Origin: Pseudozyma flocculosa PF-1
Taxonomy: Eukaryota > Basidiomycota > Ustilaginomycetes > Ustilaginales > Ustilaginaceae
Reading direction: 5' to 3'
Assembly (NCBI RefSeq): GCF_000417875.1
Contig: NW_006920870.1
Coordinates: 1,118,727 to 1,182,726 of the forward strand
DNA: 64,000 nt
A program made the translations under genes and the position numbers. Below the pieces are notes generated by a model, which made no database searches, was not told the DNA's origin, and saw only the letters and a list, made by a program, of their open reading frames with translations. Position 1 is the stretch's first letter. Each line of letters opens with the position of its first letter. Below are positions 1 to 10,502 of the stretch, piece after piece.

Positions 1-102
1 TTTTGTCTTGATGACGGTGTAGATGCCTCCGACCTTGTTGGCGACCTCCCACGCCGCCTCAAAGAGGAGCGGGTTGTGGACGTCGCGCTTCTCGACCGAC
101 AT
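1..102 (-). CDS. GSY1: Glycogen synthase, N-terminal 34 codons (runs off left edge)
   Basis: The minus strand opens with an ATG at 102 and stays open to base 1, encoding 34 residues. They include the stretch [20 protein letters not shown]. This is the start of the GT3 glycogen synthase fold, where the GGIYTV segment helps form the nucleotide-sugar site. The family transfers glucose from UDP-glucose to growing glycogen in the cytosol. Only the start of the gene is in the window, so catalytic completeness cannot be judged. The ATG is preceded by CCACC, a good start context, and the spacing from Met to the [10 protein letters not shown] motif is as short as in other fungal glycogen synthases. 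Its promoter must lie in the long spacer to the right. Confidence 0.9.
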   Translation of the reverse strand, partial: MSVEKRDVHNPLLFEAAWEVANKVGGIYTVIKTK

Positions 103-778
103 GGTGGACGAGGGGGGAGAGGGGAAGAGGTGGGCGATTCGAGCCGAAGTGCGGTGGCGAACGTCTCCTTTTGGGGTCGGTCAACGACGGTGGAGGCGAC
201 GGGGATGGCAGGGCAGGGCAGGGCAGGACAGCAAGGGCGATACGGTCGAGCGTGAGGTGAAGGCTGCGACGATGCGGCGAGAAGGTGTGCTGGTGGTGAA
301 GGAAGAAGAGGCAGGGCGGCGAGAGCGAGTGCGACCTGACGTAGCGGGGGTGGTCGGGGCCTCTTTAAACAAGCGCGGCGGACGAGCCAGCCAGACGAAG
401 CTGGAAGCCATCCAGCCAACCAGCCAGGCTAGGCTGCCCGACGAGAAGCGGCCATCGCCGCCTGCACACGAGGGCCAAGGCGGCCCAGGCAGGCAGCGGC
501 AGCAGGTCACCGGGGCACCACCAACGCAGGGCCACGGGCGGAGGATGTGTGGAGTTCGCGCGGTGCGTGCCTCCCTCTGGGCCCGGTGCCCGCCCTGTCG
601 ACCCGCCCGCTGGGAGAGCACACGCCATCTCCACCTCGCCTCTCTCTCTCTGCCTGGCAGGCGGCGCTGCCCCACGCTGGCCGACCCACTCACCACCAGC
701 CAACCAGAAAGTCGCCTGCCTGCCTCGCGGCTCGCCCGCCCTTCCCCAGGGACAGTCACCGGCAGACGAACGCGAGGC

Positions 779-803
779 CCGGGCCAGGGCCAGGGCCAGG
801 GCC
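779..803. repeat. Tandem GGGCCA hexamers
   Basis: About four head-to-tail copies of GGCCAG lie in the glycogen synthase upstream spacer. The same C/G-rich word family recurs in most spacers of this window. Confidence 0.8.
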
Positions 804-1195
804 TAGCGGGCGACAGCGTGGGGACCCGCTTCCAAAAAAATCCCCAACGGTTGGTTGGCCTCTCTCTGCAATTTTCCTTCCCCGCGCACAAAACTTCCCG
901 GTCGAGGCGCAGCAAGGACAGCGGGTCAAGTTCGAAACCGCCAGGCCGCGCCACTCGACGCGACCCCATCGATGAGGCGGCAAGATGGCCGTCGCACCTG
1001 ACGTATCGATGAGGGGCAAGGAGCGAGGAAACCATGCCATCCTCGTCGTCGCCTCCTTCTTCTTCTTCTCTGATGTCGAGGCCTTGTTGTCTCACGGGCG
1101 TTGCTCGAGCAATGGGTTAGCGGCTGGACAGATCCGACGATCCCTTGCCTGATTGGCGCAGGTTTCGCACCCAATCTCTCTAAGAATCTGACCGC

Positions 1196-1224
1196 CTTGC
1201 TTGCTTGCTTGCTTGCTCGCTCGC
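1196..1224. repeat. CTTG/CTCG tetranucleotide repeat
   Basis: CTTG units run into CTCG units (about seven in total). This is a simple repeat in the spacer with no coding context. Confidence 0.85.
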
Positions 1225-1454
1225 TTTTGTCGCCGGCCGTGTGCGTCGTACCGTCAGACAGGAAGGTCCAGCCTCGAACCATGCCACCAAATGACCGAGG
1301 GCTGGGCGCGGGACCGGCAGGCAAAGGTGGATCGACGCAACACATGCACATATCGACAAGCAGCAACTGCCCGCCAGCCTGCCTGCGGGTTCGACGGACC
1401 TAGCCTGATGCAGGTCAGACGCGCTAGCCTACGCGCGTCCTGATCGCCGTCTTT

Positions 1455-1507
1455 GTCGTCGTCGTCGTCGTCGCCGTCGCGGCCGTCGCGGCCGTCGCAG
1501 CCGTCGC
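1455..1507. repeat. GTC trinucleotide repeat followed by CCGTCGCGG units
   Basis: Six GTC triplets are followed by four 9-bp units of the type GGCCGTCGC. A second (GTC)n run lies near 1847-1865. They look coding in frame but are flanked by stops and have no domain. Confidence 0.8.
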
Positions 1508-2790
1508 TGTCCGCAGCGCCCGATGCCTAAGCCATCGATCAATCGTCGACACACGCACAGAGTCGGTGCGATAGCAAGACGAGACGCGGTGAGAGGAAAC
1601 GAGCGCCTGGCCATTATTGTAGCAACATGGTGTGAGCACAGCATCGTGCCCGCACCGACCGTCCCTGCCGGCGTCTCGAAGCGACCGACGTCAGCGGCTG
1701 ACCCGCAGAGCAAGCAAAGGTCAGAGGAGCGAGCGGTGGGTGCGTGCCAAGCCCACATGACAGGCTGGGACCACGGAAACGACGAGCCTAAAGCGAGCGA
1801 GTCTGACGACGGCGCCGTGTCGGAGTTATACAACAGGCTAGGCGTCGTCGTCGTCGTCGTCTTCGCCGTCGCCGGTGGTGGTGACGGCAACCAGGATGAC
1901 CTGCAAACGCATGCTGTATGTCGTTTTGGCCCGCTCGAGCGGCCGCCAAGCGAGCCTTTGCCTTGACGTCGTTCCTGTCATGGCAGGGAAGAAAGCTCGC
2001 TCGCTTCGCCCCTCTGTCCGGCTTTCTCCTTCTCGCGCCCAGCCGACCGAGATCAGCGGGTGTGCACAAAGGCGGCCTCGACTGACAGAAGGAGGCGAGA
2101 ATGGGACCAAGCTCCATCCGGCGGTCGTCCCTCATCCTCAGTCGCCACCGGGTCGGGAAACGCTTCCGAGATGCGAGCAGGCCCCCCTCCCCGGGCTGGA
2201 ACGGTCGCTTTGGGGCCCCAGGACGAGAAGACAGTGCGCTGACTCGTGAACGCAGGCCTCGTATGGGGCCCAACCCATCGCTTGCCCCGTACGTCCTTGC
2301 GTTTTTGCGTCCGAGATCAAGCCGGGCGGGGAGCGGTGGAAGAGAGAGGTCAGCAAGGCACCGTCGAGTTTGTCGGCCCGAGCCACCGGCGTGACTTCGG
2401 TGGCTGCGTGCAGAACCTGCATGAGCGCTGAAGACGAATTGACCCGCGCGGGTCCAGCCAAAGACTTGGAGGCTTGCCTTGGCCCTGCCCCGATCTGACT
2501 GGCAGCCCGATGCTGGCCTCGAGGGCAAACGCGGGAACCCCGTGGGCCTGAGCGCACCAGGCTGGGCGGGGCAGGCAGGCCACGCTGGCAGCCAGCCAGC
2601 CGCCTGCCCAACCGGCGTCTGGCAAGGCCAGAGCGGGCCCTTCACGCGGAGACAGGGCGCACCTAGCCAGCCCGGGCCAGCCCCTGCTCTAGCGCTTCTT
2701 CTTCCCCCGCCGTCACCACCACCACCACCATCTCGTCCTCCTCCTCCTCACCCTTCCCACCCTTCCACTCGTTCACACATCACGCCCAAT

Positions 2791-3514
2791 ATGAAGTTCA
2801 TCAGCTTCACCACGCTGTTTGCCATGCTGGCGGCCATCGTGCTCCTCTCGTTCTCGAGCAACGCCTCGACCCAGGAGCCCAAGGTGACCAACAAGGTCTA
2901 TTTCGACATGGAGCACGACGGCAAGCACATCGGCCGCATTGTCATGGGACTCTACGGTGACGTCGTCCCCAAGACGGTCGAGAACTTCCGCGCCCTCGCC
3001 ACCGGCGAGAAGGGCTACGGCTACAAGGACAGCACCTTCCACCGTGTCATCAAGAACTTCATGTAAGTGCCTCGAGCAAGAGCGGGCTCGCGGTTCCCCA
3101 GGCATGACGGCTGACCAGGAACGGCTATCTGCCCTCTGCCGCCTCGGTGCTCGCAGGATCCAGGGCGGTGACTTCACCAACGGCAACGGCACCGGCGGCA
3201 AGTCGATCTACGGCAACAAGTTTGAGGACGAGAACTTCACCCTCAAGCACACCGGCCCCGGCGTCCTGAGCATGGCCAACGCCGGCCGCAACACCAACGG
3301 CTCCCAGTTCTTCATCTGCACCGTCAAGACCTCGTGGCTCGACGGCAAGCACGTCGTCTTTGGCAAGGTCATCGAGGGCATGGACGTCGTCTCGTTCATC
3401 GAGAATGTGCCCAAGGGCTACGGCGACAAGCCTAGCGCCACCGTCAAGATTGCCAACTCCGGCGAGCTGCCCGTCTCGGGCTCCGCCGACGGAAAGGTGA
3501 AGGAGGAGCTTTGA
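2791..3514 (+). CDS. Secretory-pathway cyclophilin (peptidyl-prolyl isomerase B type)
   Basis: Two exons, 2791-3062 and 3157-3514, separated by a 94-bp GTAAGT..CAG intron, give 209 residues. The splice restores the canonical FMIQGGDFT cyclophilin motif exactly across the junction. Residues 1 to about 28 form a hydrophobic signal peptide. The rest is a full cyclophilin fold with FHRVI, NGSQFFI and the cyclosporin-contact Trp in [12 protein letters not shown]. The family isomerises X-Pro bonds during folding of secreted proteins. The protein ends in KEEL, which resembles the KDEL/HDEL retention signal, so ER-lumen residence is inferred. The ATG is the first in frame and directly begins the signal peptide. 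Length and layout match PPIB/Cpr-type ER cyclophilins. Confidence 0.93.
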
Positions 3515-3776
3515 TCCGACGATCGCGCCTCCGTTTTCCGTTCCTCTCCCCTTGCCCGGTGGACACGCACTCTCGATAGAAACCATCCTCGCTGCCACCT
3601 CTCCCTGCCATGTCGCACAGCAGGCGACGTCTTCGCCCTTTGCAAGCGGACGGCCTGCAGCCATGGCGGGCACCTCGCTCGCTGGCTGCGCCTGCTGCCT
3701 CTGAGCACTGTTCCCCCGACCTCTTGCCCTCATCTCGCCCCGCCCTCGTCGGCCAGAGAATGAATATTGAAATCAG

Positions 3777-4259
3777 ACACTCTTGCCCCCTGTGATCCTA
3801 TCTATCCATGCCCTGCCTGCCTTCGCCGCCAACCTCGACACGGCCGATCTCGACCTCGTTCTCGATCCCGACTGCTCGTATGCCTCGCTCGCTCGTTCGT
3901 GCGCCTACCCTGAGCAGAACCCCGCGGTCCTGACCGACGCCAACACGCCTTCGGAACAGACTGCCCCCGCCGCGCTTCCCTCCGTCCCCGCTGCTGCTGG
4001 AACCGCCACGAACAACGTCAAGGCGAGCGAGATCATCGGCGAGACTACCGGCTCCAAGACCGCCGCCACCGACTCGTCGTCGTCGTCGTCAAACTACCTC
4101 TTTTTCCTCTTTTTCCTCCTCCTCGCCGGCCTCGCTTTCGGCATCTACCGTCTCGGCGGTCCTGCAAAGGCCCAGGAGAAGATGTACCAGGTCGTCGACA
4201 GCCTTCGCGGCAGGGAGAGGGGCATGTACGCTCAGGTCTCGGGTGGTCTGCCCCGCTAG
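3777..4259 (+). CDS. Small single-pass membrane protein, first exon not identified
   Basis: An open frame from about 3777 to the stop at 4257-4259 encodes about 160 residues. It has a probable signal-peptide end (hydrophobic run finishing at PAFAA), a Ser/Thr/Ala-rich lumenal part with two Cys, one transmembrane helix (NYLFFLFFLLLAGLAFGIYRL) and a short basic tail. Codon use is typical of the real genes here. There is no in-frame ATG before the C-terminal tail, and an in-frame stop lies at 3768-3770. The start must therefore come from an upstream exon, for example through the TCAG acceptor ending at 3776. I found no upstream donor that I trust. The gene lies only about 260 bp after the cyclophilin stop. 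I do not recognise the family. A type I ER/Golgi membrane protein is the simplest reading. Confidence 0.55.
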   Translation, partial: TLLPPVILSIHALPAFAANLDTADLDLVLDPDCSYASLARSCAYPEQNPAVLTDANTPSEQTAPAALPSVPAAAGTATNNVKASEIIGETTGSKTAATDSSSSSSNYLFFLFFLLLAGLAFGIYRLGGPAKAQEKMYQVVDSLRGRERGMYAQVSGGLPR

Positions 4260-4395
4260 ACGCGACCGCTCGATCCTTCCCTGCTGTCCCGGACCGTTCG
4301 TCATCTCGGAAAGTGCTTTGCCATCCTACTCTAGATACAACCTGCGGGCATCAACTGCCAAGCACCGCGGCGCCTGCCTGCTGGGAAGAGGGAGC

Positions 4396-7300
4396 CTACT
4401 CGAAGCGCTGCGCCGCCTTCCTCACCTCTTTCGGCACCCTCCAGGCCCGCAGCACCACCGAGTTGGTCACGACGAGGGTGCTCGAGGCGGCCATGGCCAG
4501 ACCGCTCAGCTCGGGACCCAGCTTGACGCCGGCGGGCACGCCGACGCCCGCCGCCAGCGGGATGAGGATGACGTTGAAGACGAAGGCCCATGCAAAGTTG
4601 GTCAGGATCTTGAGGTCGGTGGCCCGGCTCAGCTCGAGGAGCGTGGGCAGCGAGAGGAGCGGCGTGTGCCTCTGCAGCAGGATCATGTCGGCGCTGCTGT
4701 GCGCGATCGACGAGCCCGAACCCAGCGCGACGCCCAGGTTGGCGGTGGCGAGGGCGGGCGAGTCATTGATGCCGTCGCCGACGAAGCACACTGTCGTCTC
4801 GCGTCGGCCGCGCGTCGGACGCCCCTCGATGTCCTGGTTGGACTGCAGCCGCTCCACCCACTCCTGCTTGCCCGTCGGCAGCACTCCCGCCACCACGCGC
4901 TCGGGCTCGATGCCGACCTGCCGGGCCACGGCCGCGGCCGTGACGGCATTGTCGCCGCTCACCATCCACACTTCGGCGCCGTACCGCTGCTTCAGGTGCG
5001 AGATGACCCACGGCGCCTCGGGCCGGATGGTGTCAGAGATGGCCATGGCTGCCCGAAGGACCGTCTTGGAGCTGCCGATGTCCGACGGCGTGCGTCGAGT
5101 GGCGACAAAGACGACCGTCTTGGCGTCGTTCTGCCACTCTTGCTCCTTGTCGGCGACCTCGGCAGGGAAGAGGCAGTCGTCGCCGATGAGCTTGCGATTT
5201 CCCACGAGGAGCTCGAAGCGGTCTGTCCGCGTTTCATCTGCGGGCTGCGGGACGGAGAAGGAAGCACGCATGCCGTGCCCTGCCTCCTCTGTAACGTCGT
5301 CGAGGTGTGGAATCGGCTTTTCCGGCGACGCGTCGTCGTTGACGGGCTGCGTAGGGGCCTTTTCCGCGCAGAACGCCCTCAGTGCGACGGCTAGCGGGTG
5401 CGAGCTGCCTTGCTCGGCCAGGTCGATGCACCGCAGCAGCGCTGCGTCGTCCAGCGCGTCTTGCTGAGGATTGACAAGGAGGCTGTCGACCACCTTGCCC
5501 GCCTCGCCCTTGGTGATGGTGCCAGTCTTGTCAAAGACGCAGACCAGCCTCTTCTTGCGCCTCGCTGCCGCGCTGGCGGTGCGGAACGCCTCGCCGCCGC
5601 CGTTGACCAGGATGCCCTGCTTGCTTGCCAGCCCGATGCCCACGAGCTGTGCGGTCGGCGCGGCCAGGCCGATGGCGCAAGGGCACGAGATGAGGAGGCA
5701 GCTGATGGCGAACTCGAGCCCGTAGATGAATTTGGACCCGGGCGCCGGGTAGTTGGTGACGTGGTCGGCCAGCCAGCCCTCGGACAGCGTCCCGCTGTAC
5801 AGCACCAAGGTCCAGATGAGCAGCACCAGCAGCGAGAGGTAGACGATGCATGGCACGAACACGCCCGTGATGGCGTCGGCCAGCTGCTCGATGCTCGCCT
5901 TGCGTCCCGACGCTTCGCGCACCACCCCGAGGATGTCGTCGATCATCGCCTGGCCGGGCAGGCACTTGATCCGGCACAAGGCCGGCGAACTGCCGACATT
6001 GATGGTGCCCGCGAACACCTCGTCGCCGCTGACCTTGGTGACGGGTCGAGACTCGCCCGACAAGCTGCTCTCGTCGAACTGCGCCGAGGCCAGGGACGAG
6101 TTATCCTGGCAAAGCTCCTGGACGAGATAGCCGTCGAGAGGCGGAGACGCGCCCGAGGGCACGAGCACGAGGTCTCCGACCTCGAGCAAATCGACCGCGA
6201 TCGTTTCGACGCCGCCCTGCCGTGGATTCGAGGGATCGAGGACGAGCTGCGCAGAGTTTGGCTTCATCTTGCCCAGCTCCGAGATGGCATCGCCCGTCTT
6301 CTTCTTGCTGATGGATTCCAGCACCCGGCCCAGGAGGATGAAGAACTGCGATGTGCAGAGACAGGACAGAGCGGGAAAGAGGCAATCGTCCGGTCAGCAA
6401 GTTGGCTCAGCGAGGGAGAAGTGTCAAGCACGCCTCAGCGGCGACACGTACGATGAGAAAGACGGAAACCTCAAAGTACGTCATCCGCATCTCGGTCTCG
6501 TGCTGACCGCTGTGCGGTGTTCTTGCTGCGTCGACGAGCAGGACGACGAGGGACGACAGGTATGCCACGGCCGTGCCGAGCGCGACGAGGACGTCCATGT
6601 TGCCGAATCTGAACAGCCTCTCGTTCCACTTCCTTCCCTTGCGCCACACGGCGGCGAGCGACTTGTAGGCTCTCGTGAAGAAGATGCTGCCGATGCCGAA
6701 CTGGACCGGTGTGGCGATGGCCCACATTAGCACCTCCCCGAGCGTCGCGCTTCCCCACACGTAGCGGTTGAGCTTGCGGTTGAGCGGATGGGTCGAAGAG
6801 AGGAGCAGCGGCGCGATCATCGATAGGATCAGGGTCGGGATCGCAAATAGGGTGGCCCCGATGAGGCAGAGGAGCAGGTTCCTGAGCTCTTTGCGAGCCA
6901 GCGCCGCAGATCGAGATGTCAGCGAGGGTGGTGGGGCGTACGAAGCCTCGAAGGCGGGATCTAGCGCGTTGAGCTCGCGCAGGAGCCCTCGCAGCGACGC
7001 CTCGGGACTGGAGGCATAGGTCAGCTCGATGAGCGGACGCTGCAGCGAGAAGCGGGCGAGGCCATCCTCATGGACCTCGAAGGTGTCCGCGTGGGTGGCC
7101 TGCTTGCGGTGGAGAAAATCCCGCACCTTGTCGATGCAGCTCTGGCAGAACATGCCATCGACGCGGATCCTCGCCGTGCGTCGAGGGCTCGCGCCAGGTC
7201 CGTCCTCTGCCTTGTCCGCCGTGGCTCCCTCTTTGGTCCAGGAGATGACCTCGGCATCGAAGCCGCAGTCCTCGATGACCCCAACGATCTCGTCTCGCAA

Positions 7301-8677
7301 CTTCTCGGCCCGACCTTCATCGGCCTCGACGAGCATCGTCGCGCTGCCGTCCAGCAGGTTGACGTTGAAGTCGTGTACCTCGCCGGTCTTGCGCTCGGAC
7401 TCGTTCCTGGCTTCTCCCCACGCCTTGACCGCACCACGGAGGCTGTTGACGCAGCTGGCGCACGTCATGCCTTTGACGGCGAGGGTGGCGCGATAGCTCG
7501 ACCTTCCTTTTCGCGCCTTTGGTTCGGCAATCCGTTGACCGACTGGTGGGCGTTGCGGCGGCTTAGACTCGACGACCTCGATGTCGAACCCGGCGTCCTC
7601 GACGGCCTCGCAAATGATGTCCAAAGCCGCTTGAGAGCCCGTAAACGTGGCAGAATTCTGCAGCAGGTTGACGTCAAAGGTGAAATCGGCCAATTCGCCT
7701 GGGAACTTGGGCGAGGTCTTGAGGCCCTCGACGGCGTTGTTGATGGACCTCACGCAGGAGGTGCAAGTCATACCCCCGACGGCGAGCCGGGCCTGAATGG
7801 ACCCGGCGGAGGCGGCGCCAGCCTCGGACTCTTTGATGGTCTTGTGAGCGTTGCCGTCCCTGGCTGATTTCGCCACTTCGATGGCAGCCTGATCAGCGCA
7901 AGGCAGCGCAACTGGGGACGAGGCCTGATGAAGGCTGCCCGAGGACTCCTGGCACGAGGCGCAGGCCTCGAGGTGGCGCGCCCAGCGCTGCTGTCGCTGC
8001 GCGTCGTCGGCCTGGCCGTCTCCCCTACCCGCCCACAGCGAAAGGAGGCTGGCGAGCGAGCTCGTCAACGACGATACCGCAGTGGCAGAACCAGAGGGCT
8101 CGGAGCTCTTGCGATTGAGGTTGTCCGGGCAGCCTTTCAAAGTCACGGCGGATCCCTGAATGTCGGCCGCGTCGAGCGCTATTGTGGTCCATTCTTCGCC
8201 GCCGCCGCCCTTTCTCGCGGTAGGATCAATAACGCTCATCTCGACAGAGTCGATGGGATAGCCCTCCTGAGCGAGCGAGGCAGCGAGGCTCTCGAGCATA
8301 TCGAGGAGGCGTCTGCGTAGCTCGATGGCGCGCTTGCCCATCGCGTCGGGCGACATAGCAGAGGACGGCGAGTGTATTCCGGCAAGGGCCAGATCAATCT
8401 CGACGGTCCTGTCGATGAGCGTGACGGCGGTGTGCTCGACCTGTGCCCTGGAAGCGGGTGTCCAGGCATGGTCTGCCAGGATGGATGAGAGGTGCGAAAT
8501 GCACGACGGACAGTGAATGTCGGGGCACACGGCCCTGACTCGGACGCGGACCATCGAGGCGTCGTCGTTGCTGGCGTAGTTGGACGCCCTCGTGGTGGTT
8601 GGAAGGAGAAGTCCAGTGCCTTCATCGGCAGCTTGGCTGCTCGCCGGGGTGTCGGTTGGACCGCCAAGGACCGACAT
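4396..8677 (-). CDS. Cu(I)-transporting P1B-type ATPase with four HMA-like metal-binding motifs
   Basis: Two exons (8677-6452 and 6345-4396; 106-bp intron) encode 1391 residues. The splice joins a transmembrane segment in phase (FLI/FFILLGRVLES). The N-terminus has four CxxC metal sites: HCPSC near 56-59, MTCTSC near 305, MTCASC near 406 and MFCQSC near 511. Then come the transmembrane helices, the CPC copper motif (963-965), the phosphorylation site DKTGT (from 1014), an SSHP motif and GDGINDSP (1265). The family pumps Cu(I) out of the cytosol, either into the Golgi to load cuproenzymes (Ccc2) or across the plasma membrane (Crp1/CrpA). The atypical first HMA and the Cys-rich linker after it resemble the efflux type, but that assignment is inference. 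It is divergent from EFG1 over a 0.7-kb spacer. Confidence 0.93.
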
Positions 8678-9232
8678 GGTGTCGTCGCGTGGGACGGGGC
8701 GGAGACGGCTAGGGGCTGCTGCTCAATCGACAAAGGCTGTCGTATGGTCGAAGGAGGAGGTGATTGGTGGTGCCTTGGGTGGCGAGCCGGGGATGGATCG
8801 CCCGCCGCCTGCCTTATATCCCTAGCCCGGCCCCGCACCTAGCCATCGACGCTGCTCATCTGAGCTGTCAAACACCATGGAGGGCATGCTGACTGCGAAC
8901 GGCAAGACGGCCGGCACGTCTGCCTGCGGCCTCGGGAAGCAAAAGCATGAGCAAAGCGCGCGTGGGTGCGGCGTGCGTGCTCCATCGCCGGGGCAAAATC
9001 GCGCATGCATGCCGGCTCATCCGAAGGGGCAGGCAGGCGAGTCGGAAGCAAGCGAGAAAGAAGGCAGGCCGGCAAGGGTCGAGCAGGCGGGCAGCAGGCC
9101 GGCTCACTTATTCGCGCAGGGGCGAAAATCGCGCAAAGCGGGCGCCCGCCAAATTCCCTCAAACCGGTGCCTTCTGGGCGGACCCGAGAAAAGTTGCCTG
9201 GTCGCGCTCAACCTCCACGACCGCCGTTTTCC

Positions 9233-9244
9233 AAAAATTTCCAG
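9233..9244. promoter_or_regulatory. RRPE-like element upstream of EFG1
   Basis: The word AAAAATTTCCAG lies 142-153 bp before the EFG1 ATG. The AAAAATTT core equals the yeast rRNA-processing element (RRPE, bound by Stb3). The identical 12-mer recurs upstream of NOG2 at 50114. Function is inferred. Confidence 0.4.
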
Positions 9245-9313
9245 ACGGCGAGGGTGCACCCTGACCTGCCTCTTCCTCGACCTTCTGCCTTCTGCCTTCT
9301 GCCGCACTCTTGT

Positions 9314-9320
9314 CTCATCG
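9314..9320. promoter_or_regulatory. PAC-like element upstream of EFG1
   Basis: CTCATCG matches seven of eight bases of the reverse complement of the yeast PAC core (GCGATGAG), 66-72 bp before the EFG1 ATG. In yeast, PAC and RRPE co-occur in ribosome-biogenesis promoters. A 7-mer match alone is weak. Confidence 0.25.
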
Positions 9321-9385
9321 GCTTGCCCCGCCTTCAGCACACTACCACCACTGCGTTCCACGCACACCTTCAGCAGCACAGCGAC

Positions 9386-10502
9386 ATGGCCGTCAACGAA
9401 CATCGCAAGGGCAAGAAGCCGCAGCGCGGCGACGACGCAAAGAGCGGAGCAAAGGGCAAGGGCCCCGCCCACGGCAAGCGCAAGCACCCGTCCGGCAATG
9501 GACCCGCAAGGCCCAACAAGAAGGCCTACACCCGGCCAGAGAGCCTAGAGGGCATCCCTGGCGCAGGCAAGCTCAAGTCGTCCATCCGCCAGACCAAGCG
9601 CCTGCTGGCAAAGGTGAGCCTGCCCCCCTTGCTGGCCGTGCGTCCTTTCTACGCAGCCTCAGGACGAATCTGACGTCGCCTCTGGCCTGCTCCCTCGCCA
9701 TTCCCGGCCGCAGGAGAATCTCGCCCCCGGCACCAAGATCGAGGCCGAGCGGCGCCTTGCGGCGCTCACCGCCGACCTCGAGAAGCTGCAGAGCTCGCGC
9801 GAGGAGAAGAACGTGTCGGCTCGCTACCACAAGGTCAAGTTCTTCGAGCGCCAAAAGCTCGTGCGGAAGATCAAGCAGACGAAGAAGGCCATCGAGCAGC
9901 TCGAAAAGAAGGCATCAAAGGCATCAGATGCATCCGATAGCGATTCTGACGCCAGCGGATCCGACAGTGACGACGATGGGAAGCCGAGCATCGAGGACCT
10001 CGAGGTCGTCTTGACGGAGCTGCGGTGCTTGCTGCATTACGTCCTCGTGAGTGTGGCCTGCCGCCGCCGTTGCCTTTGTACGGACAGCTGAACCTCATCC
10101 TGCCTGCCCTTCACGACTTTCCCACAGCGCTACCCTCCGGACCTCGCCTATGTCAGCCTGTTTGCCAACGGCGCCAAGGAGCCTCAGGTGCCGAGCGCGG
10201 ATGAAACCGACGCGACGCGCGCCAAAGCCTTTATTGTCCTGGACAAGATCCGCAAGGCCGTCGCCAAGTCTGAGCTGAGCAACCAGCCCGAAATCGACCT
10301 CGAGAGCGGTGAGGCCGCCGACAGAAAGGACAAGATCCGCGCAAGCGACCGGCCGAGCGCCAGCACGCCAGGGCGGCAGCCTGGCAAGAAGGCAGCCAAG
10401 TCGGAGGGTTCTGACGACCCTGACGACGAGGAGGATGCCGCGGAACATGGCGTCGAGGGCGATGACTTCTTTGCCCGCGATTCCGACGACGACGACGAGT
10501 AG
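9386..10502 (+). CDS. EFG1: rRNA-processing protein EFG1
   Basis: Three exons (9386-9613, 9714-10046, 10128-10502) with introns of 100 and 81 bp, all in phase 0, give 311 residues. The N-terminus is a basic Lys/Gly/Pro stretch. The Efg1 domain follows, with IPGAGKLKSSIRQTKRLLAK, the coiled-coil ERRLAALTADLEKLQ, and YHKVKFFERQKLVRKIKQ. After an acidic Ser/Asp insert comes LLHYVL/RYPPDLAYVSLF, and the tail is acidic. In yeast Efg1 is a nucleolar factor needed for 18S rRNA maturation in the small-subunit processome. The start is the first ATG in frame. Upstream RRPE/PAC-like words fit a ribosome-biogenesis regulon. Motif order and length match the family. Confidence 0.93.

Larger units (their letters stand above)
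103..2790. other. Long intergenic spacer (2.7 kb), no convincing gene
   Basis: Open frames on both strands here have Arg/Pro/Ala-rich, low-complexity translations with no recognisable domain, so I treat them as GC-driven noise. The stretch separates the divergent glycogen synthase (-) and cyclophilin (+) genes and should hold both promoters. It contains several short tandem repeats (listed separately) and a pyrimidine/CCA-rich stretch just before the cyclophilin ATG. Confidence 0.6.
8678..9385. other. Divergent promoter region, copper ATPase / EFG1
   Basis: This 708-bp spacer lies between two gene starts pointing away from each other. No coding exon is convincing. It contains an RRPE-like A5T3 element and a PAC-like CTCATCG on the EFG1 side (listed separately). 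Confidence 0.6.

Noticed and set aside
1455..1890. Poly-Arg/poly-Val encoding GTC/GCC runs as a possible CRISPR or coding repeat
   Set aside because: Units are 3-9 bp without spacers. This is an ordinary microsatellite in a eukaryotic spacer.
1788..2645. 285-codon minus-strand open frame upstream of cyclophilin
   Set aside because: Low-complexity Arg/Ala/Pro translation with no domain or start context. Consistent with a GC-rich spacer.
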